NCBI GenBank assembly: GCA_038124765.1 | Contig: JAYPCO010000030.1 | Location: 1 to 13,304, forward strand | Reading direction: 5' to 3' | Source of the DNA: HIMB59 sp038124765 | GTDB taxonomy: Bacteria; Pseudomonadota; Alphaproteobacteria; HIMB59 | DNA length: 13,304 bases | Program-made: the position numbers and the translations under genes | Notes under the pieces: generated by a model | The model's input: the letters and a program-made list of their open reading frames with translations, nothing else | Databases searched by the model: none | What the model was told of the DNA's origin: nothing | Shown: one piece after another, positions 1-7,115 of the stretch | How positions within the stretch are numbered: position 1 is the first letter of the stretch | How the letters are laid out: each line of letters starts with the position of its first letter

Positions 1-5
1 AAAAA

Positions 6-770
6 ATGAATTCTAATCAAAATGCTGTAAGCGTTAAAGGTATATACAAAAACTATGGTGATGTTGAGGCACTAAGAGATATGACACTTGACTTCCCTAA
101 AGGTCAGCTAACTTCCCTTCTTGGGCCATCAGGATGTGGTAAGACTACACTTTTAAAAATTATTGCGGGTTTGCTCCCTGCCACTAAAGGAGAAGTTTAC
201 GTAAACGATCAACTAGTAACGACACCAGGCCCAGATCGAGCATTCGTTTTTCAGGATTTTGCATTAATGCCTTGGGCATCAGTTATTCGCAATGTTGCTT
301 TTGGCTTAGAATTAAGAAATGTCAATAAAAGTGAAAGAGAAGATATTGCCAAAAAATATATTAACCAAGTGGGGCTGGGTGGTTTTGAAAATAGTTTTCC
401 TCATGAGTTGTCTGGCGGCATGAGGCAGAGAGTGGGGTTAGCCAGAGCATTGAGCGTTGACTCACCAGTTTTGTTAATGGATGAACCTTTTTCAGCTGTT
501 GATGAGCAAACTAGAAGAAAATTCCAAGAGGATTTATTGGACTTGGTAAAAAATGAAAATAAAACATTTATTTTTGTAACTCATTCAATCGAAGAAGCGG
601 TTTATGTCTCTGATCAAATTGCAATTCTCCTCCCTCGACCCAGTCGAGTATCAGAAATCATTCGACCTTCGGGTTTTAGAAACAAAGATGCCGATTCAAT
701 TAGAAAAGATAGTGAATATTTAGATACAGTAGAAGGTATATGGAAGTCCTTACGATCATATGTTGAATAA
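6..770 (+). CDS. NitT/TauT-type ABC transporter, ATP-binding protein
   Basis: Cytoplasmic ATPase subunit that should power an importer for a small, probably anionic or heterocyclic solute. The 254 residues carry the full ABC set: Walker A GPSGCGKT at 40-47, Q-loop glutamine 83 in VFQDFALMPW, signature LSGGM at 135-139, Walker B LLMDEP ending with the catalytic Glu160, a D-loop SAVD, and the switch His193. The QDFALMPW segment and the short C-terminal tail with RPSRVSEII are characteristic of the nitrate/sulfonate/taurine (SsuB/TauB) branch. The ATG lies five bases from the window edge, but the protein begins at the usual distance before Walker A, so the gene appears complete. The permease follows after three bases. 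The substrate-binding protein, which would define the ligand, is presumably upstream of the window. The family call is firm; the substrate is unknown. Confidence 0.93.
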   Translation: MNSNQNAVSVKGIYKNYGDVEALRDMTLDFPKGQLTSLLGPSGCGKTTLLKIIAGLLPATKGEVYVNDQLVTTPGPDRAFVFQDFALMPWASVIRNVAFGLELRNVNKSEREDIAKKYINQVGLGGFENSFPHELSGGMRQRVGLARALSVDSPVLLMDEPFSAVDEQTRRKFQEDLLDLVKNENKTFIFVTHSIEEAVYVSDQIAILLPRPSRVSEIIRPSGFRNKDADSIRKDSEYLDTVEGIWKSLRSYVE

Positions 771-773
771 ATA

Positions 774-1529
774 ATGCGAATTTTTGGAATTAAACTACCT
801 AATATGACCTCTTTAATTCTATGGGGACTTTTATGGGAGTTACTTGGTCAAATGGAAGTGTCTTTTTTCTTACCACCATTAACTTCTATTTTTTCAACTT
901 TATTAGAAATTTATCATACCAAAGCATTTATTAGAGCATTAGTTGAAACTGCCCAGGCATTTTTAGGAGGCATTACATCTGCAGTGATAATAGGAATACC
1001 GGTTGGTATTTTCATGGGTAAAAATAGATTTATTGATGAACTTTTACTTCCATGGGTAAACATGTTTATGAGTGCTCCCCTAACTGCTTTAGTGCCTGTT
1101 TTGATGGTTCTATTTGGCTTTGGGTTGAAGTCTATTATTATTACAACCACTTTATTTGCAATTTGGATAATTATTTTAAATACAAGGGCGGGGGTTATGC
1201 AAATAAACCGATCTTTGGTAGATATGGCAAATTCATTTGGCGCAAGTCCCACTGAAGCTTTTTTTAAAATATATTTTTGGGCTGCATTACCTGAAATAAT
1301 TAGTGGTATCCGTATAGGTTTTATTAGAGCTGTTAAAGGTGTAATTATCGGACAGTTATTAATTTCCATCGTGGGTTTTGGATCTTTATTTGAGCTATAT
1401 TCCTCGAGGTTTTTAATGTCTCACTTTTGGGCTGTAATATTAGTTTTGTTTGCATTAGCTTTTACTTTATCGGAGTTATTAGCTATGTTAGCAAAGCGTT
1501 TTGATTATTATGCTTCGAAAAGAGGCTAA
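774..1529 (+). CDS. NitT/TauT-type ABC transporter, permease protein
   Basis: Inner-membrane subunit of the same importer. The 251-residue length is normal for SsuC/TauC-like permeases. Hydrophobic segments are visible at about 12-28, 58-80, 98-117, 119-136, 188-207 and 216-240, consistent with about six transmembrane helices. The cytoplasmic coupling (EAA-type) loop lies at about 151-182, with the MANSFGASPTEAFFKI start and the conserved glycine nine residues before LPEIISGIRIG. This is the segment that docks on the ATPase. The start codon is three bases after the ATPase stop, so the two are almost certainly translated from one message. Sequence alone does not indicate whether the ligand is a sulfonate, nitrate, a pyrimidine or another compound; genes downstream suggest an organic acid or its precursor, which is inference. 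Confidence 0.92.
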   Translation: MRIFGIKLPNMTSLILWGLLWELLGQMEVSFFLPPLTSIFSTLLEIYHTKAFIRALVETAQAFLGGITSAVIIGIPVGIFMGKNRFIDELLLPWVNMFMSAPLTALVPVLMVLFGFGLKSIIITTTLFAIWIIILNTRAGVMQINRSLVDMANSFGASPTEAFFKIYFWAALPEIISGIRIGFIRAVKGVIIGQLLISIVGFGSLFELYSSRFLMSHFWAVILVLFALAFTLSELLAMLAKRFDYYASKRG

Positions 1530-1534
1530 TGTTT

Positions 1535-1540
1535 AAGGAG
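1535..1540 (+). promoter_or_regulatory. Strong Shine-Dalgarno before the FAH-family gene
   Basis: AAGGAG sits eight bases before the ATG at 1549 and six bases after the permease stop. It is one of the few strong ribosome binding sites in the window and fixes this start. The next gene (GTG at 2248) has nothing comparable. Confidence 0.7.
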
Positions 1541-1548
1541 AATAAAAA

Positions 1549-2235
1549 ATGAGCAACTTAGTAATACCTGCTCCAAAACAAACTTTAATTCCTGTTCATG
1601 GCACAGATAGCCATTTCCCAGTGAGAAGAGTTTATTGCATTGGTAGAAATTACGCAGCGCATACAATTGAAATGGGTTTTGATCCAGACAAAGAACCACC
1701 TTTCTTTTTTCAAAAAAATACAGACAACATTGACACCACTGGACAGTTTCCTTATCCACCGGAAACTAGTGATGTACACTATGAGTTAGAGTTAGTTGTT
1801 GCACTAAATAAAGGCGGTGCAAATATCAAAGAAGAAGATGCTTATGATCATATTTTTGGTTTTGGCATTGGCCTTGATATGACTAGACGAGATTTACAAG
1901 GTGTTTGTAAAAAAATGGGAAGACCTTGGGAGATAGGTAAAGCCTTTGAACGATCTGCGCCAATGGGAAGTATCACCCCGATGAGTGAAGTGGGCAAGAT
2001 GGAAAAGGGTAGTATTCAATTAAAAGTAAATGATGAAATAAGACAAGATGGTGATTTAGATATGATGATTTGGAAAATACCAGAGCAAATCGCTATTCTC
2101 TCAAAATTTTATGATATCTCTGCTGGAGATTTAATTATGACGGGTACACCGGCGGGAGTAGGACCAATTGTTAAAGGTGATAAGCTGGTTGGTACTATTG
2201 ATAATCTTCAAACACTTGAGGTAACTGTAATTTAG
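1549..2235 (+). CDS. FAH-family hydrolase, fumarylpyruvate hydrolase (NagK)-like
   Basis: Probable cytoplasmic metal-dependent C-C bond hydrolase. In NagK-type enzymes the reaction is fumarylpyruvate to fumarate plus pyruvate, the last step of the gentisate pathway; related FAHD1 proteins hydrolyse acylpyruvates or decarboxylate oxaloacetate. The 228 residues match the short single-domain form. Visible are the N-terminal lead into IGRNYAAH (31-38), the PPFFFQK segment (50-56), metal ligands Glu79, Glu81 (YELELV) and Asp110 (GLDMTRRDL), the GRPWEIGKAFERSAP stretch (124-138) and the C-terminal GDLIMTGTPAGVG (193-205). The GRPWE-GKAF pattern and N-terminus resemble NagK more than FAHD1, as recalled from the family. 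No gentisate dioxygenase or maleylpyruvate isomerase is in the window, so the true substrate may be another 2,4-diketo acid. It lies between the transporter and matB in one operon. Confidence 0.82.
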   Translation: MSNLVIPAPKQTLIPVHGTDSHFPVRRVYCIGRNYAAHTIEMGFDPDKEPPFFFQKNTDNIDTTGQFPYPPETSDVHYELELVVALNKGGANIKEEDAYDHIFGFGIGLDMTRRDLQGVCKKMGRPWEIGKAFERSAPMGSITPMSEVGKMEKGSIQLKVNDEIRQDGDLDMMIWKIPEQIAILSKFYDISAGDLIMTGTPAGVGPIVKGDKLVGTIDNLQTLEVTVI

Positions 2236-2238
2236 TTT

Positions 2239-2250
2239 CACAATATTGTG
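2239..2250. repeat. Perfect 12-bp palindrome over the matB GTG start
   Basis: CACAATATTGTG is its own reverse complement and ends with the GTG start codon of the next gene; the flanks add two further matched pairs (TT before, AA after) beyond one mismatch. It leaves no room for a Shine-Dalgarno sequence. It could be an operator, a small RNA hairpin limiting initiation, or chance in AT-rich DNA. No particular regulator is indicated. Confidence 0.3.
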
Positions 2251-3750
2251 CAAACAAATATTTTATACGATCATTTATTAAAACCACATTTAGATAATCC
2301 TGAGCCATTTCTTGTCAATGAGGATGGCTCAGTTTTAAGTTATAAAGATTATATCTTATTAGCTAAAAGATTAGCCTCCTTTATAAAATCTTATGATCTT
2401 CAAAAGGGAGATCGAGTTTTAGTTCAATTAGACAAATGTAATTTCGGGCTAGTTGCCTATGCAGCTTCTATTATAAGCGGATTGGTTATTCTTCCACTCA
2501 ATCCCTCTTATACAATCGATGAAACTCTATACTTTATAGAAGATGCCTCTCCTAAAATCATTTTTTGCTCAAAAAAGCGAAAAAAGGAACTAGACGAATT
2601 AGACAAAATAATTGACCCTAAGATATTAGCTATAGATGCAAATAATGAAAATTTTGATTACTTAAATGATTTTCAAGAAATTGAAAAAATTGAAAATTGT
2701 TCTGAGAACGATTTAATCGCAATATTATATACCTCGGGTACAACGGGTAAATCGAAAGGTGCGATGCTCTCCCATATAAATCTTATTTCTAATGCCCAAT
2801 CATTAGTAGAGTTTTGGCAAATAAGCTCTCAAGATATTTTAATTCATATGTTGCCTATCTTTCATACTCATGGATTATTTGTTGCTATCAATACTAGTTT
2901 GTTAAAAGGAGTGAAGGTATTATTTTATAAATCTTTTAAACTCGACTCTCTTTTAGATATTTTGCCCGATGCTACTTTACTCATGGGAGTTCCTACATTC
3001 TATTCACGACTTAATAATAGCGAGAAACTTTCTAAAGCGTTGACAAAAAAAATGAGGTTATTTATTTCTGGAAGTGCACCCTTATCTGCAAGTGACCATT
3101 TGGAGTTTTTTAAAAAAACAGGCCATCATATTTTAGAGAGATACGGTATGACAGAAACAAATATGAATACGTCTAATCCTTATGATGGAGTTAGAAAGCC
3201 GGGTAGTATTGGCATACCATTACCTAATATTGAAGTTCGCATTCAAGATCCAGAAAAAAATACAAATCTTTCACAAAATCAAATTGGAATGATACAGGTT
3301 AAAGGTAAGAATGTGTTTCAATCATACTGGGGTCAAAAACTAACTTCAAAAGAATTTACCCAAGATGGTTTTTTTGTAACAGGGGATTTAGGTTACTTTG
3401 ATCAAGAAGGGTATTTCTTTATTGTTGGAAGAGAAAAGGACTTAATTATATCTGGGGGGTTTAATATTTATCCTGTCGAAATAGAAAATATTATTAACAA
3501 TCACCCTGGGGTGCTGGAGTCAGCTGTTGTGGGTATAAAAGATGAAGATTTAGGTGAAGTTCCTGTAGCTGCAGTGGTTTTGAAAAATAATAATCCTGAT
3601 GAAGAAAAGGTAGTCGATCAATTAAACTCAATCCTAGAGAGGAGTTTGGCCAAATTTAAAATACCCAAAAAAATTAAGATTTTGGGTGATCTTCCAAAAA
3701 ATACTATGGGCAAAGTTCAAAAAAACTTTATTCGTGATTGCTGGGACTGA
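2248..3750 (+). CDS. matB: Malonyl-CoA synthetase (malonate--CoA ligase)
   Basis: Cytoplasmic AMP-forming ligase expected to turn malonate (MatB enzymes often also take methylmalonate) plus CoA and ATP into the CoA thioester, AMP and pyrophosphate. At 500 residues it is full-length. Motifs: P-loop YTSGTTGKSKG at 161-171, the HMLPIFHTHGLF core at 200-211, SGSAPLS at 274-280, the MatB-typical ERYGMTETNMNTSNPYDG at 297-314, TGD at 378-380, hinge GREKDLIISGG at 394-404, and the C-terminal catalytic Lys489 in PKNTMGKVQK. The TETNMNTSNPYDG stretch is what separates MatB from generic acyl-CoA synthetases. The start is a GTG without a visible Shine-Dalgarno, 12 bases after the FAH-family gene; the N-terminus has the length expected of MatB, and no ATG start lies nearby. 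No malonyl-CoA decarboxylase (MatA) is adjacent, so the product may feed fatty-acid synthesis or be decarboxylated elsewhere. Confidence 0.9.
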   Translation: MQTNILYDHLLKPHLDNPEPFLVNEDGSVLSYKDYILLAKRLASFIKSYDLQKGDRVLVQLDKCNFGLVAYAASIISGLVILPLNPSYTIDETLYFIEDASPKIIFCSKKRKKELDELDKIIDPKILAIDANNENFDYLNDFQEIEKIENCSENDLIAILYTSGTTGKSKGAMLSHINLISNAQSLVEFWQISSQDILIHMLPIFHTHGLFVAINTSLLKGVKVLFYKSFKLDSLLDILPDATLLMGVPTFYSRLNNSEKLSKALTKKMRLFISGSAPLSASDHLEFFKKTGHHILERYGMTETNMNTSNPYDGVRKPGSIGIPLPNIEVRIQDPEKNTNLSQNQIGMIQVKGKNVFQSYWGQKLTSKEFTQDGFFVTGDLGYFDQEGYFFIVGREKDLIISGGFNIYPVEIENIINNHPGVLESAVVGIKDEDLGEVPVAAVVLKNNNPDEEKVVDQLNSILERSLAKFKIPKKIKILGDLPKNTMGKVQKNFIRDCWD

Positions 3751-3775
3751 GATGGCCTGAAAAATCAGTCTTTTT
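3745..3775 (+). terminator. Possible Rho-independent terminator after matB
   Basis: GACTGA (3745-3750, containing the matB stop codon) pairs with TCAGTC (3765-3770) across a 14-base loop and is followed directly by five T residues (3771-3775). A smaller alternative hairpin, CTGA-AAAA-TCAG, shares the right arm. The stem is only six pairs, so it is at best a weak terminator. Its place between the transporter operon and the ribosomal promoter fits. Confidence 0.45.
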
Positions 3776-3831
3776 GATTGATGAAAAACTATATTTAAAT
3801 AGAAAAAGTTCTTATTTATTCAGTATAACCC

Positions 3832-3859
3832 TTGATTTTTTAATCATTTTACTTATATT
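3832..3859 (+). promoter_or_regulatory. Promoter of the rplM-rpsI operon
   Basis: TTGATT (3832-3837) and TATATT (3854-3859) are separated by 16 bases and fit a housekeeping sigma-70 promoter. The layout TTGA, T-run, then TATATTCC just before rplM resembles what I recall of alphaproteobacterial rplM promoters. The start codon of rplM is only nine bases past the -10 element, so transcription should begin within a few bases of the GTG. The rest of the 118-base gap (3751-3831) holds only the weak terminator and AT-rich DNA in which I see nothing else. Confidence 0.6.
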
Positions 3860-3868
3860 CCCCCTATC

Positions 3869-4336
3869 GTGAAAACAACAACTTTAAAAAAATCTGAATT
3901 TAAAAAAGAATGGCATGTATTAGATGCTACAGATATTTCTGTTGGCAGACTTGCATCAAGAGTAAGCCTTATATTAAAAGGTAAAAACAAACCTCAATTT
4001 TCTCCAAACCTTCCTGTGGGTGATGGTGTGATTATCATTAATACTGATAAAGTAAAATTTACAGGAAACAAAAATACAGATAAAAAATACTATCGTCATA
4101 CAGGGCACCCTGGTGGTATTAAAGAAATTACCCCTGATAAATTAAAAGAAAATAGTAAGTCAGAAGATATAATTAAAAAAGCGATTAAAGGAATGTTGCC
4201 GAATTCTCCTTTATTTAGAGATTTAATGAAAAATAATTTAAAATTATATAAGGATGGTGTGCATCCCCATGAATCTCAAAACCCAAAATCAATCGATTTC
4301 AAATCACTAAACAGAAAGAATGCAGTTAATGTCTAA
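3869..4336 (+). CDS. rplM: 50S ribosomal protein L13
   Basis: Structural protein of the large ribosomal subunit that binds 23S rRNA early in assembly. The 155 residues cover the full family: W15-HVLDATDISVGRLAS near the start, the KYYRHTGHPGGIKE stretch near residues 73-86, KGMLPNSPLFRDLMKNNLKLY in the middle and the C-terminal HPHESQNPKSIDF. The start is a GTG with no purine-rich ribosome binding site before it; it was kept because the N-terminus lines up with the usual MKT...KKW L13 start and because the promoter lies immediately upstream. It overlaps rpsI by eight bases, the normal rplM-rpsI pairing. The C-terminus runs a few residues past the usual LNRKN ending (AVNV), and those codons form the overlap. 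Confidence 0.97.
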   Translation: MKTTTLKKSEFKKEWHVLDATDISVGRLASRVSLILKGKNKPQFSPNLPVGDGVIIINTDKVKFTGNKNTDKKYYRHTGHPGGIKEITPDKLKENSKSEDIIKKAIKGMLPNSPLFRDLMKNNLKLYKDGVHPHESQNPKSIDFKSLNRKNAVNV

Positions 4337-4718
4337 TCAAGTCTACAGTACCGGAAGAAGAAAAGAATCAATCGCCAAGGTTTGGGTTTCAAACGGGACT
4401 GGTAATATTACGATCAATAAAAAAAACATCGAAGATTACTTTAAAGATAAAGCTCTTAGAATGATCATTAACCAACCTCTTGATATCGCTAAAAAATCTG
4501 ACTCAGTTGATTTAAAAATCACTGTATTAGGAGGAGGCTTATCAGGACAGGCGGGAGCCATTAAACACGGCTTAAGCAGAGCCTTGACTATAATCGACCC
4601 AAACACAAAAGACGTATTAAAGAAGAACGGCTTTTTGACCAGAGACTCAAGAACAGTAGAACGTAAAAAGTATGGTAGACAAAAAGCTAGACGTAGTTTC
4701 CAGTTCTCTAAAAGATAA
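4329..4718 (+). CDS. rpsI: 30S ribosomal protein S9
   Basis: Small-subunit ribosomal protein whose C-terminal tail reaches the P-site tRNA. Conserved features are YSTGRRKESIAKVW near the start, the GGGLSGQAGAIKHGLSRAL core, TRDSRTVERKKYGRQKARR, and the invariant C-terminal QFSKR. I chose the ATG at 4329, giving 129 residues starting MSNQVYSTGRRK, over the in-frame ATG at 4320, which would add three residues; family members begin only a few residues before the Y-TGRRK motif. With this start it overlaps rplM by eight bases, which suggests translational coupling. Its last 47 bases are also read in another frame by the small lipoprotein gene that follows. Confidence 0.97.
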   Translation: MSNQVYSTGRRKESIAKVWVSNGTGNITINKKNIEDYFKDKALRMIINQPLDIAKKSDSVDLKITVLGGGLSGQAGAIKHGLSRALTIIDPNTKDVLKKNGFLTRDSRTVERKKYGRQKARRSFQFSKR

Positions 4719-4893
4719 TTTTCTTTTAATACTAATTTTTTCTCTATTTATGTTTACTTTCACCGCATGTGAAAAGTCTTTTCAAAATTTTGATCAAAAT
4801 TTAATTGAGAAAAAAAAAGAATTAGAGGAATTTAATGAAAAGAGTATTATGAGAAAAGAAGAAATTTTAAATTCACAAGATGAAAACAATTAA
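4672..4893 (+). CDS. Small putative lipoprotein, overlaps rpsI and hom
   Basis: I do not recognise this gene. The 73-residue product has a hydrophobic stretch at about 17-31 ending in FTAC, a plausible lipobox with Cys33 as the lipidated residue. The remaining 41 residues are strongly charged (KKKELEEFNEK, RKEE) and look helical, perhaps a short coiled coil. Glu at position +2 would not signal inner-membrane retention under the E. coli rule. The ATG at 4672 is inside rpsI in a different frame (47-base overlap), and it is the only start that keeps the signal segment; the next in-frame ATG falls within the hydrophobic part. The end overlaps hom by 14 bases. The n-region is long, with acidic residues, and the ribosome binding site is weak, so a chance reading frame is possible. 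Without this gene, 160 bases between rpsI and hom would be empty in an otherwise packed operon, which favours it being real. Confidence 0.5.
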   Translation: MVDKKLDVVSSSLKDNFLLILIFSLFMFTFTACEKSFQNFDQNLIEKKKELEEFNEKSIMRKEEILNSQDENN

Positions 4894-6172
4894 AATAGCA
4901 ATTTTTGGCCTGGGTGTAGTTGGATCCCATGTAGTGAAGCTTTTAGAAAAAAGTAATTATCACCTTGATCATGTAAAGTTTGAAATAATTGCTATTAGTG
5001 CTTCGAATAAAGCTAAAAAGAGGGCTTTCAATGTAAAAAAATATAAATGGGTTAAAGATTTCAAAGAGTTACAAACACTTCCCGTAAAGCCAGATATTTT
5101 GATTGAAACTATTGGAGGCACAGGAAAGTATATTAATGATTTATATAAATATTGCGTTGATCAACAAATTTCTTTGATTACAGCAAACAAAGCCCAATTA
5201 GCTGAAAATGGAGATTTGTATTTTAATAAATTTGATAGTCTCAATCTCTATTTAGGCTTTGAGGCAGCGGTATTGGGCGCAGTACCTGTTGTAAGGACTC
5301 TGGAGCAAAGCATTCTTCCATCTAAAGTGAAGTCTATTTATGGAATTTTTAACGGAACAACAAATTACATCATCTCACAGATGTATGAAAATAAAATTAG
5401 CTTTCAGGAGTCTCTTAATCAGGCAATTAAGAACGGATTTGCTGAGCAAGACTCATCTGCAGATCTATCCGGCAAAGACGCTACACATAAATTAACACTC
5501 TTATCCAACTTAGCATTCGGTAAAAAATTTAAATTTAAAAACATAGACTACAAGGGTATCGAAAATATTAAATTAATTGATTTAGAACAAGGCCTAAACC
5601 TAGGATACAAATTAAAACTTCTTTCTCTCACAGAAAGGCATAGCAATAAGTACTATAGCTCCGTTTCCCCATGTTTTATTTCTAAAAATAGCATCATTGC
5701 AAAAACAGATTTTGAAGAAAATGTCATAACTCTAGAGGGTGATGATTTTCTTAAAACAAGTTTAGTGGGAAAAGGGGCAGGCGGATACCCCACAGCTACT
5801 TCAATTTTATCTGATTTGAAAAAATATATTTATCGTTCTTCAAATATAGGTACGTTTCATCATAAATATTCAAAAATAGCTAATGCAACTTATCTCAACC
5901 CCGCTGATAGAAAAAGGCCGTATTATGTTAGGTTGTCTGCTGAAAATAAAATTGGTGTTCTAAAATCAATTGCCGAGATGTTTTCTAAGAATTCAATTTC
6001 GATAAAGTCAATTATTCAACTTAATACAACTAATGAAAAGGTTGTTCCAATTATTATTGTTTCTGAACCCGCAAGTGTTAACAACATCAATAAAGTAGTA
6101 AAAAAATTAAACCAATCGAAATTCATCCAAAAACAAATATCTGTTATCAGGATAGAAGAAAACATTGGATAG
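4880..6172 (+). CDS. hom: Homoserine dehydrogenase with ACT domain
   Basis: NAD(P)-dependent reduction of aspartate-4-semialdehyde to homoserine, the branch point to threonine and methionine. The 430 residues give the three-domain monofunctional form: nucleotide-binding motif GLGVVG at 10-15, the TANKA segment with Lys104, the substrate domain with GIFNGTTNYI (155-164), and the catalytic set Glu189, Asp200 and Lys204, spaced 11 and 4 residues apart as in the well-studied yeast enzyme (Glu208, Asp219, Lys223). GKGAGGYPTA (298-307) closes the domain. Residues from about 348 (YYVRLSAENKIGVLKSIAEMF) form an ACT domain, which in this family typically mediates feedback inhibition by threonine. No fused aspartate kinase. 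The ATG overlaps the lipoprotein gene by 14 bases, and the end overlaps glpX by eight. The order hom-glpX-recJ is familiar from alphaproteobacteria. Confidence 0.95.
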   Translation: MKTIKIAIFGLGVVGSHVVKLLEKSNYHLDHVKFEIIAISASNKAKKRAFNVKKYKWVKDFKELQTLPVKPDILIETIGGTGKYINDLYKYCVDQQISLITANKAQLAENGDLYFNKFDSLNLYLGFEAAVLGAVPVVRTLEQSILPSKVKSIYGIFNGTTNYIISQMYENKISFQESLNQAIKNGFAEQDSSADLSGKDATHKLTLLSNLAFGKKFKFKNIDYKGIENIKLIDLEQGLNLGYKLKLLSLTERHSNKYYSSVSPCFISKNSIIAKTDFEENVITLEGDDFLKTSLVGKGAGGYPTATSILSDLKKYIYRSSNIGTFHHKYSKIANATYLNPADRKRPYYVRLSAENKIGVLKSIAEMFSKNSISIKSIIQLNTTNEKVVPIIIVSEPASVNNINKVVKKLNQSKFIQKQISVIRIEENIG

Positions 6173-7115
6173 AAATCTAGCCATAGAATTAATTCGAGTT
6201 TCTGAGTATGCAGCTTTAGCTGCATCAAGACACATTGGTCGAGGTGATGAAAAGGCAGCTGACCAGGCAGCAGTGGATGCCATGAGAAACTGTTTAAATT
6301 CTCTAACCATTTCAGGAACAGTTGTTATTGGTGAAGGGGAGCGAGATGAGGCCCCAATGTTATATATTGGTGAAAAAGTTGGCCAAGGAGGACCTAAGGT
6401 TGATATCGCTTTAGATCCCCTAGAAGGAACAGGGATTACAGCAAAAGGTGGTGAAAACGCAATGGCTGTAATAGCTTTAGCTCAAGAAGGTGGCTTTCTA
6501 CATGCACCAGATGTGTATATGCAAAAAATTTCTGCGAATGTTCCCCAGGGGGTTATTTCTTTAAACCAAGATCTCAAATCTAATATTAAAGAGCTAGCTA
6601 TCTATAAAAAAGTAAATATTGAAGATTTAATGATTTGTATCTTAGATCGAGAAAGACATCAGCAAGATGTGGATCTCATTCGATCAACAGGTGCGAGAAT
6701 TAAAATGATTGGCGATGGTGACGTAAGTGCAGTGATATCCTCTGTTCTCAATGCAGATAGTATTGACATGTATTATGGAATTGGCGGAGCTCCAGAGGGA
6801 GTTTTGGCTGCAGGTGCATTACAATGTATTGGCGGTTTCTTACAAGGCCAATTAAAATTTAATAAGGAAGATGAAATTAATAGAGCAAAAAAAATAGGTA
6901 TCACAGATTTAGATAAAATTTATGAGTTAAACGATTTAGCACATGGAGATATTATGTTTTCTGCAACTGGAGTAACAGATGGAACAATGCTTCGAGGTAT
7001 TAAAATTAATAAAAATAGAGCAGTGACACATTCTATTGTGATGAGATCAAAAACAGGTACGGTTCGACATATTACAGGCGAACATAATTTCGATATAAAA
7101 AATTTTGAATACTAA
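6165..7115 (+). CDS. glpX: Fructose-1,6-bisphosphatase class II
   Basis: Metal-dependent hydrolysis of fructose 1,6-bisphosphate to fructose 6-phosphate, the committed gluconeogenic step. In some bacteria this class also acts on sedoheptulose bisphosphate. The 316 residues are family length. Visible motifs: AADQAAVDAM (31-40), GTVVIGEGERDEAPMLYIGE (51-70) with metal-site acidic residues, DPLEGTG (84-90), the MIGDGD region, YYGIGGAPEGVLAAGAL, and ATGVTDGTMLRGI near the C-terminus. The start is the TTG at 6165, eight bases before the hom stop. It gives MDRNLAIELIRVSE, which matches the conserved GlpX N-terminus, whereas any later start would remove it. The only fructose bisphosphatase seen here is class II; I see no class I enzyme in the window. 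Confidence 0.95.
   Translation: MDRNLAIELIRVSEYAALAASRHIGRGDEKAADQAAVDAMRNCLNSLTISGTVVIGEGERDEAPMLYIGEKVGQGGPKVDIALDPLEGTGITAKGGENAMAVIALAQEGGFLHAPDVYMQKISANVPQGVISLNQDLKSNIKELAIYKKVNIEDLMICILDRERHQQDVDLIRSTGARIKMIGDGDVSAVISSVLNADSIDMYYGIGGAPEGVLAAGALQCIGGFLQGQLKFNKEDEINRAKKIGITDLDKIYELNDLAHGDIMFSATGVTDGTMLRGIKINKNRAVTHSIVMRSKTGTVRHITGEHNFDIKNFEY

Noticed and set aside
914..1369. 151-codon open frame on the minus strand inside the permease gene
   Set aside because: It lies wholly antisense to a well-supported membrane protein; its composition is the complement of hydrophobic codons and it has no recognisable motifs or ribosome binding site.
1526..1779. Two overlapping minus-strand frames across the start of the FAH-family gene
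   Set aside because: They are antisense to conserved FAH-family sequence, overlap each other and show no coding features.
3751..3868. Leader RNA, riboswitch or ribosomal-protein autoregulatory site upstream of rplM
   Set aside because: The likely promoter lies only about ten bases from the start codon, so the transcript has no leader to fold.
6016..6310. Minus-strand frames over the hom/glpX junction
   Set aside because: Both strands cannot reasonably code here: the plus strand carries the conserved ACT domain of hom and the conserved GlpX N-terminus, and the antisense frames have no motifs.
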